Part shown: one piece after another, positions 44,549 through 54,825 of the stretch
How positions within the stretch are numbered: the stretch's first letter is position 1
How the letters are laid out: the number at the start of each line of letters is the position of its first letter
Source of the DNA: Macrophomina tecta
Taxonomy: Eukaryota > Ascomycota > Dothideomycetes > Botryosphaeriales > Botryosphaeriaceae
Assembly (NCBI GenBank): GCA_024180945.1
Contig: JAKSGN010000037.1
Location: 1,741,501-1,805,500 of the forward strand
Direction: 5' to 3'
DNA length: 64,000 bases
The notes under the pieces: model-generated
What the model saw: only the letters and a program-made list of their open reading frames with translations
Database searches by the model: none
What the model was told of the DNA's origin: nothing
Translations under genes and position numbers: made by a program

Positions 44549-45436
44549 ATGCCTCTCCCCGCCTTCTCACCCTTCCTACACGACGAGTTGCTCTCGGACT
44601 GCCCTCCCGCTCCAGCGCCCACCAGCCCACTCCGGCAGCAACACCACCACCACGACGCATTCCAGCCCTCCCTCGCCACCCTTCCTGAGCACGACGACGG
44701 GCCCATCGCCGCCGCTAGCCCAGCCACCATCATCGTCACCACCTCGCCCGCTCTACTTCACTCCCCCTCCCCCGTCCGCCGCGTCCTCTCCCCCGCCGCC
44801 GCCGCCCCAATCATCGCCCCCGACGAGCCCCGCCAGCGCCATGATCATATCACCATCCCCACCCCGCCACCCCGCCCCATCTCGCCGCCCTCGCCCTCTT
44901 TCGCCGCTCCTCCCCCGCAGCAACAATGCACCGCCTACACCCGCGCCGGCCACCGCTGCTCCCGCCCCGCTGCTGCTGCTGCTGCTACTGCTGCTGCCGC
45001 CGAGGCGAAGCGTGAGCCGCCGCTGTGCTACCAGCACCAGAACTCTGGCGGCGGCAGCCGGGCCCGGTGCGAGGCGTACACGCGTGCGGGGACCAGGTGT
45101 TCGAGGGCAGCGGTGGCGGTGGCGGAGGACGGGTACCATCACGACGACGGCGACGGAGTTGGGCGGCGGCGGCTCTGTCGGCAGCACGGCGGCGGCGGGG
45201 AGGAGAAGGACGAGCACGGGGACCAGGACGCGGCGGCCGATGCCGGCCAGAGGCACGAGGAGGCCGGGTTAGAGGCGGGCATGGGCGTTAACGAGCCCCA
45301 GGTCGTCGTAGGAGAGAGGCTCGCGCGCGATGCGCAACGGAGAGACTTTGGCCAGTCGGCCTTGGCCGACGCGCAGGTGGAGAGCGTGCGGTGGCTGTCG
45401 CAGCAGGCGATAACACGGGCGAGGAGGGAGGGCTAG
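44549..45436 (+). CDS. Low-complexity protein with two Cys/His modules (gene gamma)
   Basis: A 295-residue frame from ATG 44549. The first 120 residues are Pro/Ser/His-rich. Module 1 (about 44927-45036) is QCTAYTRAGHRCSRP, an Ala-rich spacer, then LCYQH. Module 2 (about 45067-45187) is RCEAYTRAGTRCSRAAV, an acidic spacer, then LCRQH. The two copies share the C-x-A-Y-T-R-A-G-x-R-C-S-R core, suggesting internal duplication. The C-terminal part is charged with a helical end (SALADAQVESVRWLSQQ). The C/C/C/H pattern looks like a small zinc site. No known function. The real start may lie further upstream, since the frame is open from about 44360. Confidence 0.6.
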   Translation: MPLPAFSPFLHDELLSDCPPAPAPTSPLRQQHHHHDAFQPSLATLPEHDDGPIAAASPATIIVTTSPALLHSPSPVRRVLSPAAAAPIIAPDEPRQRHDHITIPTPPPRPISPPSPSFAAPPPQQQCTAYTRAGHRCSRPAAAAAATAAAAEAKREPPLCYQHQNSGGGSRARCEAYTRAGTRCSRAAVAVAEDGYHHDDGDGVGRRRLCRQHGGGGEEKDEHGDQDAAADAGQRHEEAGLEAGMGVNEPQVVVGERLARDAQRRDFGQSALADAQVESVRWLSQQAITRARREG

Positions 45437-46009
45437 GGGGGTTAGTAAGGAGGCGGCGGCGTGCTTATAAAGTAACGCTGCTGAACCGGACCAGTAACCT
45501 AAACGAGAGAGGAAAGGTTGATTAATAAAGGAGGGCTGAGCCACTAAGGCAAACAATCTAAGCTTCTACTGTAAAAAGCTCTGAGCATAAAACAGCAGAG
45601 CGGCTGCTACTAGAACCTCCTACCCTCCAACAGATGCACGATGGAGGGGTCGTACATGCATGTGGGGAGGAATGGATAATCACTAGGGTGCCACCGACTC
45701 GCAAAATCACTACGCAAATTACAGTGGAAAAATCAGTGGCCACTTTCATACCTATACAGTTATTTTTTTCTTCACTATGATACGTGCAATTTTCACGATC
45801 ATATTTCGTCAACTGAGTATCCGCATCGACCGCCTCTGGCTGTGCCCTGCACATGTGTCCGCATGGACCGTGACAGCCCTGGTCGTGCACGGCTACTGAC
45901 GTTTCCACGGCTTTCAGTGAACGCCGGCACCGTAGTAAATGTAGTCGGAAAATACAGCGGTCGGACAACGCTTCTCCGGCAAAACGAGCCCACCAGCTGA
46001 GAACGACGG
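45437..46009. other. Intergenic between convergent genes gamma and the membrane-protein gene
   Basis: 573 bp holding the two 3' ends. A short minus-strand open frame at 45558-45968 has no recognised similarity. Nothing else seen. Confidence 0.4.
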
Positions 46010-47644
46010 CTAGTTAGGGCCGTTATTGCTTACTGCGAAGAACATTGACGCGCTCGTGCGAAGCTCCTCGATGTGCTCGTGGAAGGCCGTGGCGTTCCAG
46101 TGGCGCAGCCGGTTGCCGAAGTCAGTGACGGTCTTGTCGAGCACGAGCAGCACCTCCTGGGGCGACTGCCGTGAGTCGGCGGTGGCAGCGCCGCCGCGCT
46201 GGAGGAGGGCGCAGGTTCGGCCTCTGTTGGGCCCGCGGTCGATGCGGTTGCTGTCGGACTCGGAGAGCAGGAGCTGAACCTGGTGCAGCAGCCGGCGGAT
46301 GAAGTCGACGTGCGCCTGGGTGAGGAGGAGGTGCGCCTCGGTGGCCTCGAGGTCGCGGATGGTCCGCTCGGGGGCGCGCAGCTCGCGCCACGGCAGCTCG
46401 GGCGGCTTGCCGCCGCCCATGATGCGGCCAAGGAGCGCGTACACGAAGCGGGTCGAGTTATACCAGCGGTTCGCGCGGTCGCTCTGCCAGTCGCTCAGCG
46501 ACGCGCTGTACGCCGCCAGCCTTCCTTCGAGGCGGTGGCGGGCCTCGTCCTTGCGCTGCACGACCTCTTCAGACATGAAGAAGCGGACAGGCCCGAAGCG
46601 GCTGTAGATATGCAAGAGCGTCTCCCGTACGTCGCGACAATGGGCAGACAGCCGGTCGTTCATCTCGGTCAGGGTCTGCTGGCAGTCACAGACTTCGGCC
46701 CACATGGCGGCAGCGCGTATGCGGACAGGGTCGATCGGCTGGGCCAGACGGAGCTGGCGGGCGACAGTCACAAGAAGAGACCGCCTCGGGCTAAACTTCT
46801 GGACGAGCTTGTCGGCCGGCATGGTAAGCAAGTCCGCCACGGCGATGACGGACGAGTTGATGTACGACGAGGATGCGCTTAGGACGACTGATAGCTTATT
46901 GTCGAGGCCGTAGAGGTCCCTACGGCCAGGGCCGCTAAAGTCGTTAATCACCTCCATTAAGGTCTTATAGTAGGCGCGTACCGTTCCATTAGGCGTCTCG
47001 ATGGGCCAGAGGCGGAGGAAGTCGCCGCCCATGCGCTGCATACCAACCAACACCATATCCGACTCGCGCGTGAGCTTCTCCATGCAGAACGGTTCGGCCG
47101 GTGCCGGGGATAGTAGGGCGGCGGCCGCGTCCTCGCCGCGGCGTAGCGTCTCGTTAAACACGGCGTCGTAGTTGTACGCGACCGGGAAGGAGAGGGGCTC
47201 CGGCTCCCAGGAGCTCATTACGGTTAGTATCGAGGCCGCACACGCGGCGAGGCTGAGGCATACGGCGAGCTTCCACGTGGCCAACGCGCCGGCAGTAGCC
47301 ATCCAGAATGAGGTGGCCGACCACCGCAGCCACCCCAGCCAGGCCCAGGCCTGGTCGTCCTTCCGGCGGGGCGGCGGCGATGTGCTGGCGGCAGGGCCGG
47401 TGCCATTCGGCGGGGTGGCGGCTGGGGGAGTGTTGGTGGGTTGGATGCCAGCCTTCCGCAGGCCCTGGACTAGGATGTGCTCGTGCGCGTCCGACGGCGC
47501 CGGGTATAGGGCTGCGATTACGCGCTCGACGCTTTCCGCAGAAAAGCAACCCAAGAGCTCCTTAATCCGGGCGCGCTGGGGTGATGCGTGCTGCTGGAGA
47601 ATGGTCGCGAGCTGCTGAGATGCTTTGGGGCTAAGACGGGCCAT
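46010..47644 (-). CDS. Single-span membrane protein of unknown function, 544 residues
   Basis: One exon. Residues 1-65 are helical (MARLSPKASQQLATILQQHA, RIKELLGCFSAESVERVIAALY). Then comes a Pro/Thr-rich linker (66-95), a Trp-rich stretch and one transmembrane segment (about 121-143, LATWKLAVCLSLAACAASIL). The long C-terminal region (145-544) contains several N-x-S/T sites and long amphipathic helices such as LEATEAHLLLTQAHVDFIRRLL, so it probably faces the lumen or outside and forms coiled coils. No enzyme motif is visible. I do not recognise the family. It sits in the middle of the four module genes, transcribed opposite to gamma and delta, and shows no sign of decay. Confidence 0.65.
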   Translation of the reverse strand: MARLSPKASQQLATILQQHASPQRARIKELLGCFSAESVERVIAALYPAPSDAHEHILVQGLRKAGIQPTNTPPAATPPNGTGPAASTSPPPRRKDDQAWAWLGWLRWSATSFWMATAGALATWKLAVCLSLAACAASILTVMSSWEPEPLSFPVAYNYDAVFNETLRRGEDAAAALLSPAPAEPFCMEKLTRESDMVLVGMQRMGGDFLRLWPIETPNGTVRAYYKTLMEVINDFSGPGRRDLYGLDNKLSVVLSASSSYINSSVIAVADLLTMPADKLVQKFSPRRSLLVTVARQLRLAQPIDPVRIRAAAMWAEVCDCQQTLTEMNDRLSAHCRDVRETLLHIYSRFGPVRFFMSEEVVQRKDEARHRLEGRLAAYSASLSDWQSDRANRWYNSTRFVYALLGRIMGGGKPPELPWRELRAPERTIRDLEATEAHLLLTQAHVDFIRRLLHQVQLLLSESDSNRIDRGPNRGRTCALLQRGGAATADSRQSPQEVLLVLDKTVTDFGNRLRHWNATAFHEHIEELRTSASMFFAVSNNGPN

Positions 47645-48745
47645 CTTTGTGGGCGTACAGTGCTTTAGAGAGAAGAAAACGGAGGAGATGTGGAGAAGGG
47701 CCGTTAACGGGTGAGCCGAAGGGGAAAAAAAAAAGGCTCCTTAAGTACCCTGACTTACTTCTCTTTGTCTACCTTTGTCCGCAACTCACTGAGATCATGG
47801 CCCGGCTGAGGCTCGGCGCCGCGCCTCTTCAGCATGTTTCTGGGGGGAACACGAAGCCATCGACGCCAGCGCTTTGTCCTTCGGCGGGCGGCGTGGCTAC
47901 GTCAGAGGCGTATGATAGCCGCTAGAGGCCTAGTAAGTGCGACTCTGCAGCTCTACTCGCACCGAGGTGCACGCTAGGCAAGACTAAAGAGAAAGGACAG
48001 CATTGAAACGGCGCGGAGGATTGGGGAGAGGATAAGGGAAGAGATTTAGAGGACGTCACGCCTTCCGCGAGCCAAGGCTAAACAGGCTAGGGAGCAACTA
48101 CGGCTCCTAGTGGATGACGCTCGCGGTGTGGTCTCGGATCAGGCTGGTAGACGGGCCGCAGTGTCTGGGGTAATAATAAATAGAGGCTCAGGGGATTACT
48201 TTCCTTAGACATGTGCTAGATATGCAGGTAGTGAGTCTTCCGCCAAAGGGCAATACGGAACCGGGCAGCAGGCAGTAGGGCGGGACTGGGCCTAGGGCAG
48301 ATATCGGGGTCGATACAGCTTCTCTACCCCCGCGATAACACGTAGGGCAGATCTTGCGTAGCCTTGGACCGGCGCCAGCCCCGGCGGTCGCCTGGCTAGA
48401 GAGCGGCATTCGCGCGAGGATGCAGGCGTAAAGACGGCCCTCATTTTTCTCAACTCAAAAGGGCGCGCCCGGCGATCCTCCCAATGTTGTTTGAGGAGGA
48501 AAGGTCGTTGCAATATTGTTGCTTTTCGGCCTACGCGCACGTGTGTCGGGCCGAGTGTCTCAGACGACAAGACGGCCGAATATTCGTACAAGTGCGTTTG
48601 TATTTCTATTCCTCCCCCTCCTCCCTCCTCCCCCCTTCCCCTTCTTTTTCTCCCCTACTCTTCGCCAAACTTGGCAGTGTCTGGTTGGCATCCCCTCGTT
48701 ACCCTATCTCTCGATAGCGAAGCCTCCCCGCCACACTCTCCGCAC
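47645..48745. other. Intergenic with a short open frame and possible decayed coding sequence
   Basis: ATG 47799 opens a 42-codon frame (MARLRLGAAPLQHVSGGN...) that begins like the neighbouring membrane protein (MARL), but is otherwise unlike it. 47930-48470 contains broken coding-like fragments on both strands. 48600-48720 is pyrimidine-rich, as expected upstream of gene delta. No confident gene. Confidence 0.35.
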
Positions 48746-49381
48746 ATGAGCGCCATCCAGTGTGCCGGCATTACCGTCAAGGGTGCCCGTTGCCTCAAGG
48801 CTCCCCAGGCAGGCTCTAGCTTCTGCCATGTCCACTCTCTGCAGGCTGGTACGCGTCGACGCAGAGACGGGCGGCACAGAGGTTACAGGTCTCGCTAATA
48901 GGAAATTTGATCTTTAGGGCACACGAAACCCGCTCGCACGACTTCCAGCGCGCGTAAGCGTGCGGGAGAATCCGAGGGCCGAGCTGGCGGCGACGAAAAG
49001 GGAGCTGCTTGCAGGGGCAGGCTGGGCAATGGCCAGCACTGCGAGCGCACGACGGCGGCTAGGAACCACCACTGCTTCGAGCACCAGCAACACCCGGGCC
49101 TAGAGCGGGTTCCGTCGTCGCCTCGCCGTGGCCGTGGCCGTGCCCGTGGCCGTGGCCATGGCCGTGAGCGCAGCGTGTCTTTCTCTTCTCCGCCGCCCAG
49201 CCGCCCGCATGCCCCGACGGCCTCGCCTCGTCTGCTCGCCTCCTTTACGGTCGAGGAGTTGCAGGGCGAGATCCTCCGCCGCATCCCGGCCTGCATGCGC
49301 TCCGCCAGCTTGCCCGTTGACGACGACAAGACGGACTCATCAAGCGACGATGGCGAGGACTTGGTCTACTACTGCGGCTAA
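48746..49381 (+). CDS. Protein with two Cys/His modules and RG-rich centre (gene delta)
   Basis: Exon 1 (48746-48848), intron 48849-48917 (TCGCTAATA branch, TTTAG acceptor) and exon 2 (48918-49381) encode 188 residues. Module 1 (residues 6-30) is QCAGITVKGARCLKAPQAG then FCHVH: C-x9-C-x10-C-x2-H. Module 2 (near 79-104) is ACRGRLGNGQHCERTT then HCFEH. A Gly-Arg repeat (GRGRARGRGHGR) typical of RNA/DNA-binding tails follows. The C-terminal helix FTVEELQGEILRRIPACM is followed by an acidic stretch ending DLVYYCG. The gene model is clean, with good splice signals. Function unknown; nucleic-acid binding is a fair inference from the zinc-like modules and RG tail. Confidence 0.7.
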
Positions 49382-52100
49382 GCCCTAGAGACGAACCCAC
49401 CCCCCTCCCGCCGGCTTTTGTCAGGCAACGCACCTACGCCAGCCCTTCCTTCTTTCCTTAGCCACCTTGTGACAAACTCTTCGTCGCTCCGTTTGAAGTT
49501 CGTCCCTATTCGCATCTGGATGAAGCATGATTACGAACCACATTCGTTCTACTCCCCTCTTTACGCAAGCCCCGCCTGTAGCCCCATCTCCTACATTACT
49601 TAACCCCGGTTCCCCCCTCTACCCACATCGCACAAGCCTTCCCTGCCATAGTATATCTATATCAAACAATCGTATTGAAGAACAAGGGGAGATGCCCAGA
49701 TTGATTGCCTTATGGCATCGCCGTGGCCAGTGACAGCGCCTGCCGTATCCCTTATGCCTGCTCCTGAAACATCAGCGCCCCGCCCAATCACTGGATTCCT
49801 CGTCGCCGCGCGCAAGTGGCAGCACTCTGGGCGGAGGAGGCGAAGAGGTCGATAGAAGAGCTGCGCCGGTTACAGCGTCGGATGGCTGTCCCATGTGCGG
49901 CACTCCCTGCTCGTCACCCTTGCACACCGAGCCTTGCCCGTCCTTGCGCTAGGGTGGGCGTGGTGCTAGCTAGGTTTCGCCCGGGATCCACGTTCGCGCC
50001 GCCAGTGCCACCGTGAAAGCGGCTAACGTGGAGCGGCAAGTTGATCGACGGAAGCGGCTTGAGCGCCGGTCAAAAGACGCGATTCAGGTCCAAGCAAGCT
50101 AATACAACGGATGGCTAGCATGTGTGTAACTAGTAGTCTGGCCCAAGTGGCCCGGCTCACACCCTCCCTCCGCGCCAACCCTTGGCCGCGCGGGCCGGGC
50201 ACCGGACTCCTCCAGCGGGCCTTGTGGCCTGATGTCGCCGTCCGTCCTTCTTGTCGCGGGCATGCCCACCCCGCCCACCCTCTCTCCCCCGGCGCGTGCT
50301 CGAGCCGTAGCGAATGCAGAGTCGAGCACCATGGCCACCAAAAAAACACGCTGACGTCCCGCCGGGGGCCGTGCTGGCTTTTTTTTTTTGCTCCGCGTCA
50401 TTGTGCTTAACCTGCTGCTGCTGCTGCTGCTGCTGCATCCGCCGCGGCAGATGCTGGAGCGTGTTGCCGGGGGCGGATGGGTGTGGACGGTCAAGGGCTT
50501 GCGAACCGCTGGTGCGAGTCGGTGGGCTCATCGTCGGTCTCCTCTTGCTGCTGTTGCTGCTTCCGCGGCCCTCTTCATGCCAATTTTGCAGCTGGCCAAA
50601 ACGCAAATGCAGCCTCAGAGGCCGGGTATGTGGCGGCAGATTGGCTGCTTGGACGAATTCGGTTGTCTGTCATCACGTCAAAAGCGTCTGCAACAACATG
50701 CAATAATTAATGCGTATTGCTGCCACTGTTGTTTCTGCGGCTCGGGTCCCGCCGTCTGGAAGGAGCAAGTAGCGTCTTCTTCGTCTCCACGCTCGTCGGT
50801 TGCGGAAGCAAAAGTCACGTGTGAACGTGTTCCGGAAGCACTCTGGGATACTTACTCTGCCAGTGGGCCAGCGGCGTGGAGGGACAGACGAGGCGGAGCT
50901 TGAGGCGGGTCTTGGATTACTATTATCGCCTTGTACATACAACATGAATTGTCTTGGTTCTACGCACTAACTCGAAGATGGTTAAGTCGCTATTGCGGGA
51001 CTGCTAAACGATAAGATAGACCCTTAGTAGTGCTAATATGGCTATACCTCATCCACTCGAGCCCTGTTGCACGCTCAGAGATTTGTGCAACCGGGTGGAA
51101 TCCAAAAGGAGATTCCTGCACTTGCGCGAAAGCGCGGCCGAGCGCTGCTATACTTAATAGCAGGCTACAAGGCTGGCGAATGTAATCGAAACACGTTCAT
51201 GCTTATAAAGCCATAAAAATGACCTCAGCCCGAGCTGCCTAACTCGTATGTAGCCCTAATATTGATTACGGTGCTATGCAACAATATCTGCAAGCCTTCG
51301 AATTCATGGTTAGCGGCTACAACTCCTAGCCACCTTCGGCATTGCCGCCCCCTTCAACTAAGCGTTTTCTCGGGGAAGAGCACACGACACAATTTGCTTC
51401 TCAACGCCCGCGTTTTCGTACTCGATTGGCGGGGCGATAGACGTCTTTGGTCGCCTGCGTCGTCAAGGAGCTGCTTTGCCTGGGTCGTAAGTTATGTGGT
51501 GTGCTCGTGCCAGAGCGGAAGGGCGTTATCGCCCAGTCGCACGGCGTCAGCGGACGATCCGGTATTGGGCAATAGCGGATTACCAATAGAGCGGTTTGAC
51601 GCGTGGTTGCGAGGCGTAATTCCAAGAGTCTGTTCTCGCTGCAGGTGGCTGTTTTGAAGTAAGCACCTATGTACCAAGTGAGGGAGTAGTGGAGTTCCGG
51701 CCCCAAACAAGTGCGGCCGAGATCGGAGCGTACGGTGGACCGGAAGGGGCTCCTGCCGCACCGCCGTCCTCTATTAGAGCGGCGGCGCTGCAGAACTCCC
51801 GTGGCGCCCCTCGCATCCATGTCTCAGCTCCCTCCGTTATTTCAACCCTCGACTCTCCACCATGTTCTCCCCGTCTCCGTCCATCGGCACCCATCGGCTT
51901 TTCTCCATCGTTTGACTTATTAGCGTAGTTGAGCGCCGTTAGCCATCGTGCTCTTGCTTCCTCGTCAGGTCAGGTTGGGTCTCGGAGAGGGTTGGCCGAC
52001 GCGGCGCTGTGATTGGCTACTAGAGTTCGCTAGAGTTTCTGGAATTTAATGTTACCGCTACCTCCAACCGAGGGTCTGACCACGTGAGATAAGCGTAGAC
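49382..52100. other. Gene-poor GC-normal region, no confident gene
   Basis: Several overlapping open frames on both strands (49816-50016, 50157-50606, 50388-50903, 51667-51928), none with a known domain. 49800-49880 has a helical piece (ALWAEEAKRSIEELRRLQRRM). 50400-50440 is a CTG/CAG run giving poly-Leu or poly-Gln. A CACGTG palindrome lies at 52080-52085, just before the AT-rich RIP block starts at about 52090. Confidence 0.4.
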
Positions 52101-52346
52101 TATATTCCTTAAGAATCTATACTAGGGTAATCTACTATATTCTATCTATAGTAAAGCTCCCTGCCTATTTTTCTTTTATTTACTTATACTTTCCTAGTTA
52201 AACCTAAGCGGGTTTCTTATAAATAGTATTAGTCTTTAAATAATTTGTTAAAAGAAGAAGAAATAACCTCTATAATCTTAGTATATAATATAGTACTTTT
52301 TATACCCACGTAGTAAAATATATATATATATATATATATATTAGGC

Positions 52347-53477
52347 TAACGTATCCCACAAGCGAGCGGACCACCCAAGCGAGCGGACCACCCTATTAAC
52401 AAAACGCGTCACCTTAGCTTCTATCAACCATGCAACAACCAAACCACGCGCAATCACCCTTATATAAATCTTATTTATTCTTAGCAAAGCAAGCTATCGA
52501 TCAAGGCAGAATTCGGAGTAATCGGGGCGTTACGGAAACGTACCACGTTAATCGAATAACTCTTAAGCGACGACGTGACGGGACCCATTCATGACGCGAT
52601 TACACGCCTAATTCGCGAAAGCTTACTAATCCCGAGGAATCTTTAATTATTCAACGCATTCTCGACCTAGATTCGCGAGGATTTCCGCCGCGGTTAAGTA
52701 CTATTAAAGATATAGTAAATAAGCTACTTACTAACCACGCCGGATATACCGTTAGTAAGAACTAGCCCTCCAACTTCGTAAAATGGACTCCCGGGCTTAA
52801 AACGCCTCTAAATCGCAAGTACGACTACTAGTGAGCGAAATACGAGGACCTAGAGCTTATCGCGTAATAGTTCGAGCTCGTCCGGAACACTATCGCGAAG
52901 TACAGGATCGTAGACGGAGACACGTATAACTTCGACGAAGCCGGCTTTCTTATAGATATAATCGTAGCTAGAATAGTTATTATAGCATCGAAGCAACGTA
53001 CTCGATTAAAGACTATTCAGTCAGGCAATCGTAAATAGGTTACGGTAATAATAGCGCATTCGGCTGTCCTTTTACAGGCGGAAGCCGCGAATCTTTAAAG
53101 AGCAAACGAGGCCGCAATGAGACGTAAGAAGCGGAAAAAAAAAAAAGCGGATTTAGAAGTGCGGAACACTAATAATTTAAGCTAGGTAGGATTTAGTCGA
53201 TAAAAATACGGTTAACCAGCAGATTTCGACGGAAACGCGTGAAGGTGGTGCGCAATCGGATAGGCCTACGACGAAGCGATAGCGATATAGGCAATACGGT
53301 AAGCCTAGTCACAACTCTCGCACATGTTAAAAAGATGCGTAAACTACTATAGAATAGACTCTCTATTATAGATAGTTAATTATCTAAGGCGTTGTAGAGT
53401 TATTCGTACTTAAGCGATTAAGCTTTAATGGGGTAGTCCGCTCGCTTGGGTGGTCCGCTCGCTTGTGGGATACGTTA
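52347..53477 (+). mobile_element. Internally deleted Fot1/pogo element, 1.13 kb
   Basis: Terminal repeats (TAACGTATCCCACAAGCG... and its complement ending GGGATACGTTA) with twin AAGCGAGCGGACCACC units match the decayed copy at 20.4-22.3 kb. The transposase start is at ATG 52430. The N-terminus keeps NPEESLIIQRILDLDSRGFPP (split with small changes) and YNFDEAGFLI (about 52928-52955), then jumps to the C-terminal basic region (HSAVLLQAEA, EAAMRRKKR). The second and third catalytic acids are deleted. Non-autonomous, moderately RIP-mutated, with good terminal repeats. A (TA)n run precedes it (52317-52341). Confidence 0.85.
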
Positions 53478-54133
53478 TATATATATAGTTTACTAATATA
53501 GGAAAAGGTTTAGTAATAATTTAGCTATTCTATATAACTTATACTTATAAATACTTAGTGCTTTTAGTGCTTATAGATATTCTCTTAGATTATTAAGAAA
53601 TAAATCTTAGTATATCTAATTTAGTACTCTTACTATTAATTCTATCTTATACTATTCTTAGAACTACTTATAGAATTAATCTTTTCTAACTTTTTACTAT
53701 TATAGAATTACTTATATATTTCTAGTAGTATCTATACTTAGGTTACTATACTATAGTAAATCTTAGATATTAGCTTTTATTTTTTTTAAGGTATAGGTAT
53801 TTTTAATATCTATTATCTAATTAGATAGTTTTAGTATATACCTAGGTTAGTATCTTAGTAAGAAATACTAAAATTATATAGCTATTATATAGTATATATA
53901 GAAGTATATATTATAGTAAATAGTTACTATAATATTATAAAACTTTTTTCTCTACTAAAATAAAGTATTCTAAATTATTTAGTAAAGTTATATTAAAATT
54001 ATATAAGTATATATTATAGTATATTACTAAAACCTTTATATATAATAAATTGCTATAGAGCCTTTATATAGAATAGAGTCTTATTAAGTATAGATTATCT
54101 TATATATAAGATATAAGTAAGATAGGTATAGAG
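53478..54133. other. RIP-type AT-rich spacer
   Basis: About 650 bp between the deleted pogo element and the LINE fragments, dense in TA and stop codons, with no recognisable protein signal. Confidence 0.5.
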
Positions 54134-54625
54134 TATACCGACGCTAGTACCTCCGAATTCGACCTCGAGAAAAAGCGCCAAGACTGGTATCTATCGAAAG
54201 CCCTCGATTTCCCTAGCTAGATTCTCGAATCTTAGCTTCGTAGCTATACGCGCTACTATATTATTACGTAGAAAAGAGGCCTCGTTAGGCCGAACCGCCT
54301 TTCTTAACCTCCGTACCCCTACTAAGACCCCAAAACGACTCCAAAACGAGCTAAATTTAAGCCACGGCTAGAAGACACCTACGCGCACCCCCGTACTAAT
54401 TTACACTAGATTTAGAGCGCGTTTACGTATCTAAATCTAAGGCGAAAGCGCTTCTTCCTTCTCTTTCCACCTAGTTCGAGCTTTAAAAAATTCTTAAAAG
54501 CCCTACTTCGCCTAAATAAGCGAAACGTTATTCTAATAACCTCGAATATAAATATACCGCCTCTCCTTCCCCCTCTAGACCCCCCTAGCTTCCCGGACGA
54601 ACTTTTAGCTACTCCTCGACTTCCT
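54134..54625 (+). mobile_element. 5' fragment of a Tad1-like LINE, inverted relative to the main copy
   Basis: This stretch is the near-exact reverse complement of about 60118-60612, the 5' end of the minus-strand LINE. It includes shared GCGCTAGTACCTCCGAATTCG-like and TTTAGATACGTAAACGCG-like words. Differences are mainly C/T and A/G. It stops abruptly at the tail of the other LINE. The pair forms an inverted repeat with arms of about 490 bp, 5.5 kb apart. Confidence 0.8.
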
Positions 54626-54825
54626 ATTGTTATTATTATTGTTATTGTTATTATTTAACGTCCGTGTAGAGTTAGTGACTACTATAGACGGCCTAGGGTA
54701 ATCTATATAGGGTCGGTACTTATTGTTATTATTATTATTATTGTTATTGTTTAACGTCCGTGTAGAGTCAGTGACTATTACAGACGGCCTAGGGCAATCT
54801 ATATAGAGTCGGTATTTAGGTATAT
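54625..54825. repeat. Two tandem copies of the LINE 3' end, about 95 bp each
   Basis: Units run from a TTATTG/TTATTATTG run through AACGTCCGTGTAGAG, AGTGACTA, GACGGCCTAGGG to ATATAG.GTCGGTA. Read on the minus strand, each ends in a (TAACAA)-type tail, so the LINE's 3' terminus is duplicated. Confidence 0.8.

Noticed and set aside
50157..50606. Gln-run minus-strand protein of 149 codons
   Set aside because: The poly-Gln comes from a CAG run and the rest overlaps equally long frames on the plus strand; no domain or splice support.
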